Part shown: in pieces, positions 17,568 to 24,979 of the stretch
How the letters are laid out: every line of letters begins with the position of its first letter
Position numbering within the stretch: position 1 is the first letter of the stretch
NCBI GenBank assembly: GCA_002323515.1
Contig: DCQQ01000001.1
Span: forward strand, 6,690 to 41,061
DNA: 34,372 nucleotides
Source: Balneolaceae bacterium UBA1514
Lineage (GTDB): Bacteria; Bacteroidota; Rhodothermia; Balneolales; Balneolaceae
Direction of reading: 5' to 3'
Translations under genes and position numbers: made by a program
The notes under the pieces: generated by a model
The model's database searches: none
What the model was told of the DNA's origin: nothing
The model's input: only the letters and a program-made list of their open reading frames with translations

Positions 17568-19550
17568 ATGCTGCAATGTGCTAATATTAGCCTCTCACTA
17601 GGTGATCGGGCCTTGCTCGATGATATATCAGTCATTATAAATCCAGGAGACCGTATTGGATTAGTGGGCCCTAATGGAGCCGGAAAATCTACCTTACTCA
17701 AGGTAATTATGGGGCTTCAAGAAGTTGATAAAGGTTTGGTGAGTATGGTTAAAACCGAAAGCTTGGGTTACCTGCCACAAGATGGGGTAAAACCTAATTT
17801 CTCCCTCAACGTTATAGAAGAAGTGGAGAGTGTTTTTCAAGGCATATACGATTTAGAGAAGGAAGTTCAAAAAATGCAACTCACATTAGGAGAGCTGGAC
17901 CCTAACTCCCCTTCGTACGAAAGCTATCTTGATCAACTTGGTTCTCTTCAAACCGAATTAGAACAATCTGGCATTTATAGCATCCGCTCAAAAGTGAAAA
18001 AGGTGTTAACAGGTCTTGGTTTTAGCTCAGTGGATTTTAGTCGAACTACGAGTGAATTCAGTGGTGGTTGGCTCATGCGAATGGCCCTAGCTAAGCTATT
18101 GTTGCAAGATCCAACTTACCTATTACTGGATGAACCTACCAATCACTTAGATATTGAGTCGCTACAATGGTTAGAGCAATTTTTGGTTCAGTATAATGGA
18201 GCAGTTATTGTAGTTTCTCACGATCAATACTTCTTAGATAGTCTAACCAATCGAACACTTGCAATACGGCAAGGAAAACTGCAGGATTATGCTGGTAATT
18301 ACAGCTTTTATGAGCGTAAATGGGCCGAAGAGAGAGAATTACTTATAAATGCGCAACGTAACCAAGAGAAACAAATCAAGGATACTCAAGAGTTCATAGA
18401 CCGTTTTCGATATAAAGCTAGTAAAGCTCGACAGGTACAGAGCCGAGTAAAACAACTTGAAAAATTAGATCAAATAGAGGTGGAATCTGAACTCGATACG
18501 GTATCTTTTCGCTTTCCTACACCTGAGCGAACAGGACAAGTCGTCGTTCAATTAGACCAAGTCGTAAAACGATACGGAGAACATACTGTATTCGATGGCA
18601 TAGATTTAGAAATAGAACGAGAAGATAAAATTGCAGTTGTAGGTCCTAATGGGGCAGGTAAATCTACTCTTATCCGGATTATGAGCGGACTTGAACCCAT
18701 TCAAAATGGAACTCAAAAGCTAGGCCATAAAGTACAAAATGCGTATTTTGCGCAGCATCAAGCAGATGAACTCGATGATACTGAAGACCCTCTTGGTATT
18801 ATGATGGGAGCTGGATCTGGCGAAAAAGAGAGCCGTTTGCGATCAATATTAGGTAGTTTTTTATTTACTGGCGACGATGTATTCAAGAAAGTTAAGGTCC
18901 TCTCTGGCGGTGAAAAATCACGTCTTGCTTTAGCAAAAATGCTCCTATCTCCTGCAAATTTTCTCATTTTTGACGAGCCTACGAATCATTTGGACATGAG
19001 CAGTAAAACGGTACTACAACAAGCCCTACAGCAATATGAAGGCACCTGCATGATTGTTTCTCATGATAGAGCATTTCTAGACCCCATTGTAAACAAAGTC
19101 TTGGAGATTCAACCCGGTACCGTTCGTCTTTTCCTGGGTAATGTCAGCTATTATTTGGATAAAAAGAAAGAGGAAGCCGAATTAGCACAAATACCTCAAA
19201 AAAGTAGAGATACCTTCAAAAAAGTCGCCGCCATGGAGTCGGATGCTTTCTCAAAAAAAGAAAAAAAACGCCTAGAAGCAGAACGTCGAAATGCTCTTAG
19301 CAAGCAAATGGGGCCTCTAAAGAAAAAGATTGCTCAAGTAGAGACCGCTATTGAGGGTTGCGAAACCAGATTACGTACTATTGAGGATACTATGGCCGAA
19401 GGCGATTTTTATGAGGATCCGGTTCAAGTAAAAGAAACCAGCATAAAATACAAAAAGATTAAGCAAGAATTGACCGAGCTTATGTTTCAGTGGGAAGAAT
19501 TTCAACAAAGTGTTGAACAAATCGAAGCCGAGTTTGAGCAAGACGCTTAA
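17568..19550 (+). CDS. ABC-F family ribosome-associated ATPase
   Basis: The 660-residue protein has two ABC cassettes and no membrane helices. The first cassette has Walker A GPNGAGKST (about 34-42), a variant signature FSGGWLMRMALAK and LLLDEPTNHLDIE. A charged linker of about 80 residues follows (RFRYKASKARQVQSRVKQLE, the P-site tRNA-interaction motif region). The second cassette has Walker A GPNGAGKST (about 360), LSGGEKSRLALAK and FDEPTNHLD. A C-terminal lysine-rich coiled coil of about 100 residues (KKEKKRLEAERRN) resembles Uup/YheS types. ABC-F proteins bind the ribosomal E site and relieve stalled translation; some protect from antibiotics. Nothing here shows a resistance subtype. Start is 5 bp after the aspartokinase-like gene. 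Confidence 0.9.
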   Translation: MLQCANISLSLGDRALLDDISVIINPGDRIGLVGPNGAGKSTLLKVIMGLQEVDKGLVSMVKTESLGYLPQDGVKPNFSLNVIEEVESVFQGIYDLEKEVQKMQLTLGELDPNSPSYESYLDQLGSLQTELEQSGIYSIRSKVKKVLTGLGFSSVDFSRTTSEFSGGWLMRMALAKLLLQDPTYLLLDEPTNHLDIESLQWLEQFLVQYNGAVIVVSHDQYFLDSLTNRTLAIRQGKLQDYAGNYSFYERKWAEERELLINAQRNQEKQIKDTQEFIDRFRYKASKARQVQSRVKQLEKLDQIEVESELDTVSFRFPTPERTGQVVVQLDQVVKRYGEHTVFDGIDLEIEREDKIAVVGPNGAGKSTLIRIMSGLEPIQNGTQKLGHKVQNAYFAQHQADELDDTEDPLGIMMGAGSGEKESRLRSILGSFLFTGDDVFKKVKVLSGGEKSRLALAKMLLSPANFLIFDEPTNHLDMSSKTVLQQALQQYEGTCMIVSHDRAFLDPIVNKVLEIQPGTVRLFLGNVSYYLDKKKEEAELAQIPQKSRDTFKKVAAMESDAFSKKEKKRLEAERRNALSKQMGPLKKKIAQVETAIEGCETRLRTIEDTMAEGDFYEDPVQVKETSIKYKKIKQELTELMFQWEEFQQSVEQIEAEFEQDA

Positions 19551-19593
19551 CTGTGAGTCCTTACATAATCGTATTTAGATAAGAAGTAATGTA

Positions 19594-20025
19594 TTAGGTA
19601 GCAAATATTTGGCTTTTATCGGCAAAAGCCTTGAACTCTAGTGCATTTCCGCTAGGATCCAAAAAGAACATGGTCGCCTGCTCACCTGCCTCTCCTTTAA
19701 AACGGATATAAGGCTCAATAATAAAACTGACATCGGCAATTTTCACACGTTCGGCCAAAGCTTCCCACTCTTCCATGCTCAAAATTACTCCAAAGTGGCG
19801 AACGGGTACTCCATGTCCATCTACGGCATTTTTGGAAGATTCTTTTGCCTCATCTGGACTTAAATGAGCTACCACCTGATGACCCCACATATTGAAATCT
19901 ATCCAGTGATCAGAGCTTCTTCCTGTGCTACAACCCAATATTTGAGTATAAAATTGATACGTTTCTGTTAAATCTTTGACTGGAAAAGCAAGGTGAAAAG
20001 GAGCAAAATCGTTGTTTTCTTCCAT
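19594..20025 (-). CDS. VOC-family (glyoxalase/dioxygenase-like) protein
   Basis: The 143-residue protein has the paired beta-alpha-beta-beta-beta modules of the vicinal oxygen chelate fold. Likely metal ligands are His in FHLAFPV (about 12), His in VRHFGV, and Glu in FFLDPSGNALEFKAF. The motif with DLTETYQFYTQILGC is a standard first helix. Members include glyoxalase I, bleomycin-binding proteins and ring-cleaving dioxygenases; the substrate cannot be chosen from sequence. It lies 56 bp after rnhA in the same direction and converges on the ABC-F gene. Confidence 0.82.
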   Translation of the reverse strand: MEENNDFAPFHLAFPVKDLTETYQFYTQILGCSTGRSSDHWIDFNMWGHQVVAHLSPDEAKESSKNAVDGHGVPVRHFGVILSMEEWEALAERVKIADVSFIIEPYIRFKGEAGEQATMFFLDPSGNALEFKAFADKSQIFAT

Positions 20026-20081
20026 GGTGATTTAATTTAGAGATTCGTGATAAATTTTCAGTTACGAAGCTACAAAAAAAT

Positions 20082-20525
20082 TCACATAAATTGTTTGGCC
20101 GCCTGCACCGCTAATTGATCCACTCGCTCATTATCTGGAATACCCGAATGTCCCTTCACTTTGATCCACTCCACCTGATGAGCCCCGATCACCTTCAATA
20201 AATCCAACCATAAATCCTGATTTTCCACTGGCTTTTTATCTGCCTTCTTCCACCCTTTTGACTGCCATGACTCTATCCAGCCCTTTGTCATCGCATTAAT
20301 AATTAACGCACTATCGCTATGAATCTTAAGTAAACATGGCTTTTTTATGGCTCTTATTGCTTCGATCACCGCCATCATTTCCATTCGATTATTAGTAGTG
20401 AATGCTTCTCCACCTGAGAGCTCCTTTTCTTTCCCATTATGTCGCAACAAAGCTCCCCAACCTCCTGGTCCAGGATTGCCGCTGCACGCACCGTCGGTGT
20501 AAATAATGACTTCTGAGATACTCAT
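20082..20525 (-). CDS. rnhA: Ribonuclease HI
   Basis: ATG at 20525 (MSISEVIIYTDGACSGNPGP) is the true start: it lies 7 bp after the pyrF stop and gives 147 residues, the normal size, while a longer frame would run back into pyrF. The catalytic acids are visible: Asp in YTDGACSGNPGPGGWG, Glu in NNRMEMMAVIEA, Asp in KIHSDSALI, and Asp in KGHSGIPDNERVDQLA together with the flap His. The enzyme removes the RNA strand of RNA-DNA hybrids in the cytoplasm. It is probably co-transcribed with pyrF. Confidence 0.96.
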   Translation of the reverse strand: MSISEVIIYTDGACSGNPGPGGWGALLRHNGKEKELSGGEAFTTNNRMEMMAVIEAIRAIKKPCLLKIHSDSALIINAMTKGWIESWQSKGWKKADKKPVENQDLWLDLLKVIGAHQVEWIKVKGHSGIPDNERVDQLAVQAAKQFM

Positions 20526-20532
20526 AGTATTG

Positions 20533-21399
20533 TTAATTAAGCTCCACTTGTTCAAAAATGGGAAGCAATCGTTGATTTGCAGTAAGAGTTCGGTCAAGTA
20601 CTCGATCCTGCCAACTTCCATGGGTTGGATCGTTATCCCTGTTGTCGTTTGCATCAAACAGTATTCCTCTGCTAGAATTGATTAGGGGTAGTCCAGAGTG
20701 GGTTGCTAATAATGTTGCCAATGCTTCGATATCTCCCCCTTGTGCGCCAAACCCAGGAATTAATAAGGCAGCCTTTGAATGTAGAGCTAAGACCTGCTGT
20801 GCTACTTGGCTTTGAGTGGCACCGATGACCATGCCCAGATGAGTCTCGGAATACTTCTGGGTATTGGCTAGTTGATGCGCTATATGAGCTGAAAGACTCT
20901 CAAAATTACCACTCCTCGCCATTAGAAAATCCTGTGCACCGGCATTGGACGTCAGTGCCAGTGCATAAACCGCTTTACTACTATCGCCATTGAAAGCCTT
21001 TAAGGTTTCCATACCCATTAATGGATTTAGAGTGATAGCATCAACCTTAAATTGATCAAAAAATGCTTGCTTGTAGTACTCTGCAGTGGTGCTTATATCC
21101 CCTCTTTTAGCATCGGCTATAATTATATGACGATTGGGAATAGCAGAAACAACACGGTTAAATGCATCCAGACCATGAGGCCCTAAAGCTTCAAAAAAGG
21201 CTAAATTAGGTTTAAAGGCTGCACAATGTTTCTCGGTAGCCTGAATGACCTGCTGGCAAAAATATACTACCTGTTCAACCGGATCTTCAGAAAAAGTAAT
21301 AACCTGCTCAGGCAATCGAGCACTATTTGGATCAAGTCCTACACACAATACCGATGAAGATTCGAGTATTGAGTTAGTTAATTTGGTTAAAAATTTCAT
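20533..21399 (-). CDS. pyrF: Orotidine 5'-phosphate decarboxylase (type 2)
   Basis: The 288-residue TIM-barrel enzyme makes UMP from OMP. It has the substrate-binding LCVGLDPNSARLP near the N terminus, FKPNLAFFEALG, the catalytic Lys-Asp set in IIADAKRGDIS, TLNPLMGMETL, LIPGFGAQGGD and NSSRGILFD. The length and the GxGAQGGD motif fit the longer subfamily 2, distinct from E. coli PyrF (about 245). It belongs to the same pathway as the pyrR-like gene near 30 kb and to PRPP supply by prs near 29 kb, though these are not linked in an operon. Confidence 0.95.
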   Translation of the reverse strand: MKFLTKLTNSILESSSVLCVGLDPNSARLPEQVITFSEDPVEQVVYFCQQVIQATEKHCAAFKPNLAFFEALGPHGLDAFNRVVSAIPNRHIIIADAKRGDISTTAEYYKQAFFDQFKVDAITLNPLMGMETLKAFNGDSSKAVYALALTSNAGAQDFLMARSGNFESLSAHIAHQLANTQKYSETHLGMVIGATQSQVAQQVLALHSKAALLIPGFGAQGGDIEALATLLATHSGLPLINSSRGILFDANDNRDNDPTHGSWQDRVLDRTLTANQRLLPIFEQVELN

Positions 21400-21466
21400 C
21401 TGCCAAATATCTCTTTTTACGGTATTAATTGCGAATCAAAAATAGCGTTCCAAGCACGTATACAAC

Positions 21467-23644
21467 CTAACCAAGTAAAAAAGTATTCGCCCATTCATAG
21501 GTTATCCATGCACTAAAATAGGCTAAAACAGTCATGTAACCGAACATAATCAGAGGCCATTTCCAACTATTTGTTTCTCGCTTTACGATGGCCAAAGTAC
21601 TCATACATTGCATGGCTATGGCAAAAAATATCATCAAGGAAAGAGCCGTTGCCAAAGTGTACTTAGGAAGCCCAGTTTCGGGATCTATTTCACCTCTTAG
21701 ACGCTCTATCAATCCCAGCTGTTCCTCTGTTTCTTCTATGCTATAAATCGTGTTTAGCGTTCCCACCATTACTTCACGAGCAGCAAAAGAAGTCAATAAA
21801 CCAATACCAATTTTCCAATCAAATCCGAGCGGCTCAATTGCTGGCTCAATCCATTGCCCAAAGGTTCCTGCATAGCTTTGATTCAACTGTAAGGTCGATA
21901 GCATCTGCTCACTTATTTGCCGATTTGCGTCCATATCAGCTAAATCATTTGCCGTAGGTTCATAGGTTGGGAATGAAGCTAAAACCCATAAAATAATAGA
22001 AATAGCTACGATAATTTTTCCCGCCTCTGTAACAAAAATCTTACCCCGTTCTAATGATTGGATGACAACTGAGCTAATATTCGGCCACTTATACGATGGC
22101 AATTCCATTAAAAAGGGGGTGGGTTTCCCAGTAGGAAAAATACGCTTCATCACCGCTGCGGATCCAACTGCCATCACAATACCAAATAGATATAACCCAA
22201 AAAATACCAAACCTTGTAAAGTTAGAAAGCCAATAATCCGTTTGTCAGGGACAAAGGCAGAAATCATTACCGCATAGACCGGTAAACGAGCTGAACAGGC
22301 CATAAAAGGTAAAATCATAATCGTGATCAGCCGATCTCGCCAGTTCTCTATGGTTCTTGTTGCCATTATTCCAGGAATAGCACAAGCAAAACCGGACATC
22401 AAAGGGACAACCGATCGACCGTGTAAGCCGACCTTTGTCATAAACCCATCCATCACAAACGCAGCCCTTGCCATGTATCCCGATCCTTCTAAGAAGTAAA
22501 TAAACAAAAATAGGAAAATAATTTGCGGTAAAAATATAACCACTCCCCCAAAACCCGCAATAATACCATCGACCAGTAGGCTGTTTAACAATCCTGCAGG
22601 CAGTGAACTACCCACAAAGGCACCAAACTCAATAAATAGCATATCAATCATATCCATAAAGGGAGTAGCCCAGCTAAAGATAGACTGAAACATAACCAAT
22701 AGGACCAGTACAAAGATGACGGGTCCTGCTACTCTGTGGGTGAGTACATTATCCAATCGATCGGTCCAAGTCTGCTCGTCCCTCTGCTCCTTAGTTACAC
22801 TTCCTTCTGAACTATCGCCAATAAAACTATACCGTTGCACTACCTCAACAGCCGTTGGATTTTCACCCTGAGCTTCCAGAGTGTTTTGTAGTTCCTCGAT
22901 TAGTTTCTTGGCTTTTTCTTCCTCAGAATACTGATAAAAACTATCTTCAAGACTACCTTCTGCAAGAAGTCGCAAGGCTTCTATAGGGCGAGCGCGCTCC
23001 GGCAATTGAGTATGCTCAGATAGCCATTCCCTATCCAATCGGTCAACGGCTTGTCTGAGTAGCTTTGAAGGATTCCATTTAAAAGGTTTAGGAGTAGCCA
23101 CCCCCTGTTCAAAAAGTGCTTGCTTAATCTGTACATCGCACTTTTTAGATCGGGCATTTATCGAAATTACTGGTACGCCCCATACGTTGGACAGCTGTTG
23201 AGATTGAATCCGAATACCTCGTTCATCAGCAATATCACTCATGGTCAAGACCATAAGCATTGGAATCTGCAAATCCATGACCTGAGAGGCCAAAAATAAA
23301 TTACGCTCCAAATTACTTGCATCGACCACCATCAATAGCAGGTCTGGCTTTTCTTCGTGGTCATAACTCCCTATCAGAGTTTCATAGGTTATTCGTTCAT
23401 CCGCTTTTTTGTGGTTTAGGCTATAGGCACCGGGTAGATCAATAATTTTATGCAATACACCATTGATAATGGTGGTTCCCATTTTACGCTCAACGGTGAT
23501 ACCCGGATAGTTTGCTATTTTCTGTCGTAATCCAGTAAGAGCGTTAAAAATAGTAGACTTACCTGTATTTGGATTCCCAACAAGAGCGATGGTACTAGGC
23601 TGTCGCAATATTTCTTTTTGAGCATTAATGGTCTGATTACTCAT
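21467..23644 (-). CDS. feoB: Ferrous iron transporter FeoB
   Basis: The 725-residue protein has an N-terminal cytosolic G domain: G1 GNPNTGKST (about 23-31), G3 DLPGAYSL, and a G4 that reads TMSD where most family members have NxxD. A helical guanine-dissociation-inhibitor-like segment of about 190-310 follows. Then come two Gate-type membrane blocks with LFIYFLEGSGYMARAAF, a Cys-containing GFACAIPGIMATRTI and FMACSARLPVY, which mark FeoB. It imports Fe2+ across the inner membrane. Its ATG overlaps the stop of the preceding feoA by 4 bp, so the two are coupled. There is no FeoC. Iron control is expected from the palindrome before the first gene of the operon. Confidence 0.95.
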   Translation of the reverse strand: MSNQTINAQKEILRQPSTIALVGNPNTGKSTIFNALTGLRQKIANYPGITVERKMGTTIINGVLHKIIDLPGAYSLNHKKADERITYETLIGSYDHEEKPDLLLMVVDASNLERNLFLASQVMDLQIPMLMVLTMSDIADERGIRIQSQQLSNVWGVPVISINARSKKCDVQIKQALFEQGVATPKPFKWNPSKLLRQAVDRLDREWLSEHTQLPERARPIEALRLLAEGSLEDSFYQYSEEEKAKKLIEELQNTLEAQGENPTAVEVVQRYSFIGDSSEGSVTKEQRDEQTWTDRLDNVLTHRVAGPVIFVLVLLVMFQSIFSWATPFMDMIDMLFIEFGAFVGSSLPAGLLNSLLVDGIIAGFGGVVIFLPQIIFLFLFIYFLEGSGYMARAAFVMDGFMTKVGLHGRSVVPLMSGFACAIPGIMATRTIENWRDRLITIMILPFMACSARLPVYAVMISAFVPDKRIIGFLTLQGLVFFGLYLFGIVMAVGSAAVMKRIFPTGKPTPFLMELPSYKWPNISSVVIQSLERGKIFVTEAGKIIVAISIILWVLASFPTYEPTANDLADMDANRQISEQMLSTLQLNQSYAGTFGQWIEPAIEPLGFDWKIGIGLLTSFAAREVMVGTLNTIYSIEETEEQLGLIERLRGEIDPETGLPKYTLATALSLMIFFAIAMQCMSTLAIVKRETNSWKWPLIMFGYMTVLAYFSAWITYEWANTFLLG

Positions 23645-23859
23645 ATAGGACTCACTTCAACCGCATCGGTTTCTTTTTTTCGTAAGCTTAGCAAATATCC
23701 GCGAATTTTTATCTCCATTGGATATCCCATTGGAGCTCTTCGTATGACTTCACAAATACTACCTGGAGTTAAACCCATCTCCATAATTCTGACAAGTTTA
23801 TCCCCTTGGATCTGCTTAACTTTATATTTTTTATGAACATGTGCATCAGAAAGAAACAT
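23641..23859 (-). CDS. feoA: FeoA-type SH3-like protein
   Basis: The 72-residue protein carries a normal FeoA domain: KLVRIMEMGLTPGSICEVIR, then MEIKIRGYLLSLRKKETDAVEV. It has no membrane segment and probably binds FeoB at the cytoplasmic side to modulate its GTPase or transport activity. The stop overlaps the feoB start by 4 bp (ATGA), which is strong evidence that both are translated together. It is the second of two tandem FeoA-type genes. Confidence 0.9.
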   Translation of the reverse strand: MFLSDAHVHKKYKVKQIQGDKLVRIMEMGLTPGSICEVIRRAPMGYPMEIKIRGYLLSLRKKETDAVEVSPI

Positions 23860-23870
23860 AAACTAAGTCT

Positions 23871-24116
23871 CTATAGGTTAGAGGATTTTTTTTTGGAGAC
23901 CGGTTCAACTAAAATATTCATTGCCAAAGGGTGCGTAATCGCTAGCCGGCATTCACCGACCTGCAGTATGATGTTTTTCTGATTAGAAACAACGGTTCCT
24001 GTTGCGCCCTCTACACAACCAAGCTCTTGCAACCTGCATGTGTCTTCACTCGTGCAGTTTAGACAACTAACACGAACTTGTTCGCCTATTTTGGTAGTGG
24101 TGAGTGGTACGATCAT
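23871..24116 (-). CDS. feoA: Cys-rich FeoA-like protein
   Basis: The 81-residue protein keeps the FeoA pattern (CRLQELGCVEGATGTVV, then GECRLAITHPLAMNILV) but adds several cysteines: Cys18, Cys21, Cys27 and Cys34 form a CxxC-x5-C-x6-C array and another lies near residue 54. This may bind iron or an Fe-S cluster, or act as a redox sensor; that is inference. It is the promoter-proximal gene, 11 bp before the second feoA. Its ATG lies one base past a perfect palindrome that covers the usual ribosome-binding area. Confidence 0.85.
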   Translation of the reverse strand: MIVPLTTTKIGEQVRVSCLNCTSEDTCRLQELGCVEGATGTVVSNQKNIILQVGECRLAITHPLAMNILVEPVSKKKSSNL

Positions 24117-24117
24117 C

Positions 24118-24142
24118 CTTATTTAAATATAGTCTAAATAAG
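24118..24142 (-). promoter_or_regulatory. Candidate iron-regulator operator before feoA-feoA-feoB
   Basis: CTTATTTA-N9-TAAATAAG is a perfect 8-bp inverted repeat ending one base before the first feoA ATG. The inner half-sites (TTTA...TAAA around a GACTATAT core) recall DtxR/IdeR/MntR-type boxes more than the classical Fur box, but this is by eye. Binding here would block translation initiation or the start of transcription. Confidence 0.5.
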
Positions 24143-24231
24143 ATAAATATTTGTTGGCTTATTTTGTATTGAAAAATTCTACTATTTAAAAAGAATGCCG
24201 CTTGGTTTATGAGACCATAAGGACCAACGAT

Positions 24232-24945
24232 TTATAGCACGGATTCTGGATGAACTTCTTCAAAGCCATGGGGTGGTCTATATAGACGCGTTTTTTCAAA
24301 ATACAAGGCTTCTTTGGAATGCACTCGCTTACCGTTTATGGAAAAAAATCTAAATGCGTCCGGTAATAAAGACTGTAAAGGATAGAAAAAATCGATGTAA
24401 GGATTACGTTTACTATATAAATCTATATCGTAGCCATCTATTGCTGCGCGTTTAACTAAAATAACCTCATCTTTCATTAGCAAACGATGAATTACAGAAG
24501 CTTCTACTTCGTATCCCCAAGCTTGTTCGAGATTCTTGTTACCCGTAGCTGGAATATCCTTTGTAAAGGAAGTATCCAAACCATTAGCTGGGGTGGTAAT
24601 TCTGTCTTTAGATTTCCGAACTAATCGAAGATAGGCATCCATCGGAGCATTTTGCATCCAATCACCTATTCCTTCCTCATTTGACCATTCAAGCTTTAAA
24701 GGTAAGGTATAAAGTTTTTCAATAATGGTAACTACGGAAGGATAGGCATCTAGTAAATTGATTCCGTAGCGATTGTTTGCAAGATCACTTCCCATAAAAA
24801 ACAACCAAGAATAGGTAGGGTCAGGTTTGGTAAATAATGAAAGTACATCGCTATCAACCTTAGAAGAGTCTGAACTTGAACTGGTAAGTTCTTCCATGCG
24901 CTGATCATGGAAGAACACCAGTTTAAGTAATTGATTTGAGGACAT
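24232..24945 (-). CDS. Protein of unknown function
   Basis: I do not recognise this 237-residue protein. It has no signal peptide or membrane helix and is mildly acidic, with a Ser/Asp-rich low-complexity stretch (TSSSSDSSKVDSD, about 21-33). Tryptophan- and tyrosine-rich blocks follow, such as YSWLFFMGSDLANNRYG and a C-terminal KTRLYRPPHGFEEVHPE. The frame is long and codon use looks like its neighbours, so it is probably real. It begins 34 bp after hppA and reads the same way, so it may be co-transcribed with it. Its AGGA ribosome-binding site and ATG are buried in a perfect 10-bp hairpin listed separately. Confidence 0.7.
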   Translation of the reverse strand: MSSNQLLKLVFFHDQRMEELTSSSSDSSKVDSDVLSLFTKPDPTYSWLFFMGSDLANNRYGINLLDAYPSVVTIIEKLYTLPLKLEWSNEEGIGDWMQNAPMDAYLRLVRKSKDRITTPANGLDTSFTKDIPATGNKNLEQAWGYEVEASVIHRLLMKDEVILVKRAAIDGYDIDLYSKRNPYIDFFYPLQSLLPDAFRFFSINGKRVHSKEALYFEKTRLYRPPHGFEEVHPESVL

Positions 24946-24977
24946 TATTTTCCTAGTAAAATCGGTTGGAAAATAAT
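24944..24977 (-). promoter_or_regulatory. Perfect 10-bp hairpin covering RBS and start of the unknown gene
   Basis: ATTATTTTCC and GGAAAATAAT are exact inverse complements 14 nt apart. In the leftward transcript the 3' arm holds the AGGA ribosome-binding site and the first two bases of the ATG, so folding would hide the start. It lies just after the hppA stop and has no following T-run, which argues against a plain terminator. Confidence 0.55.
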
Positions 24978-24979
24978 CG

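Noticed and set aside
20526..20657. N-terminal extension of rnhA
   Set aside because: It is the pyrF coding sequence read in another frame; RNase HI begins at MSISEVIIYTDG.
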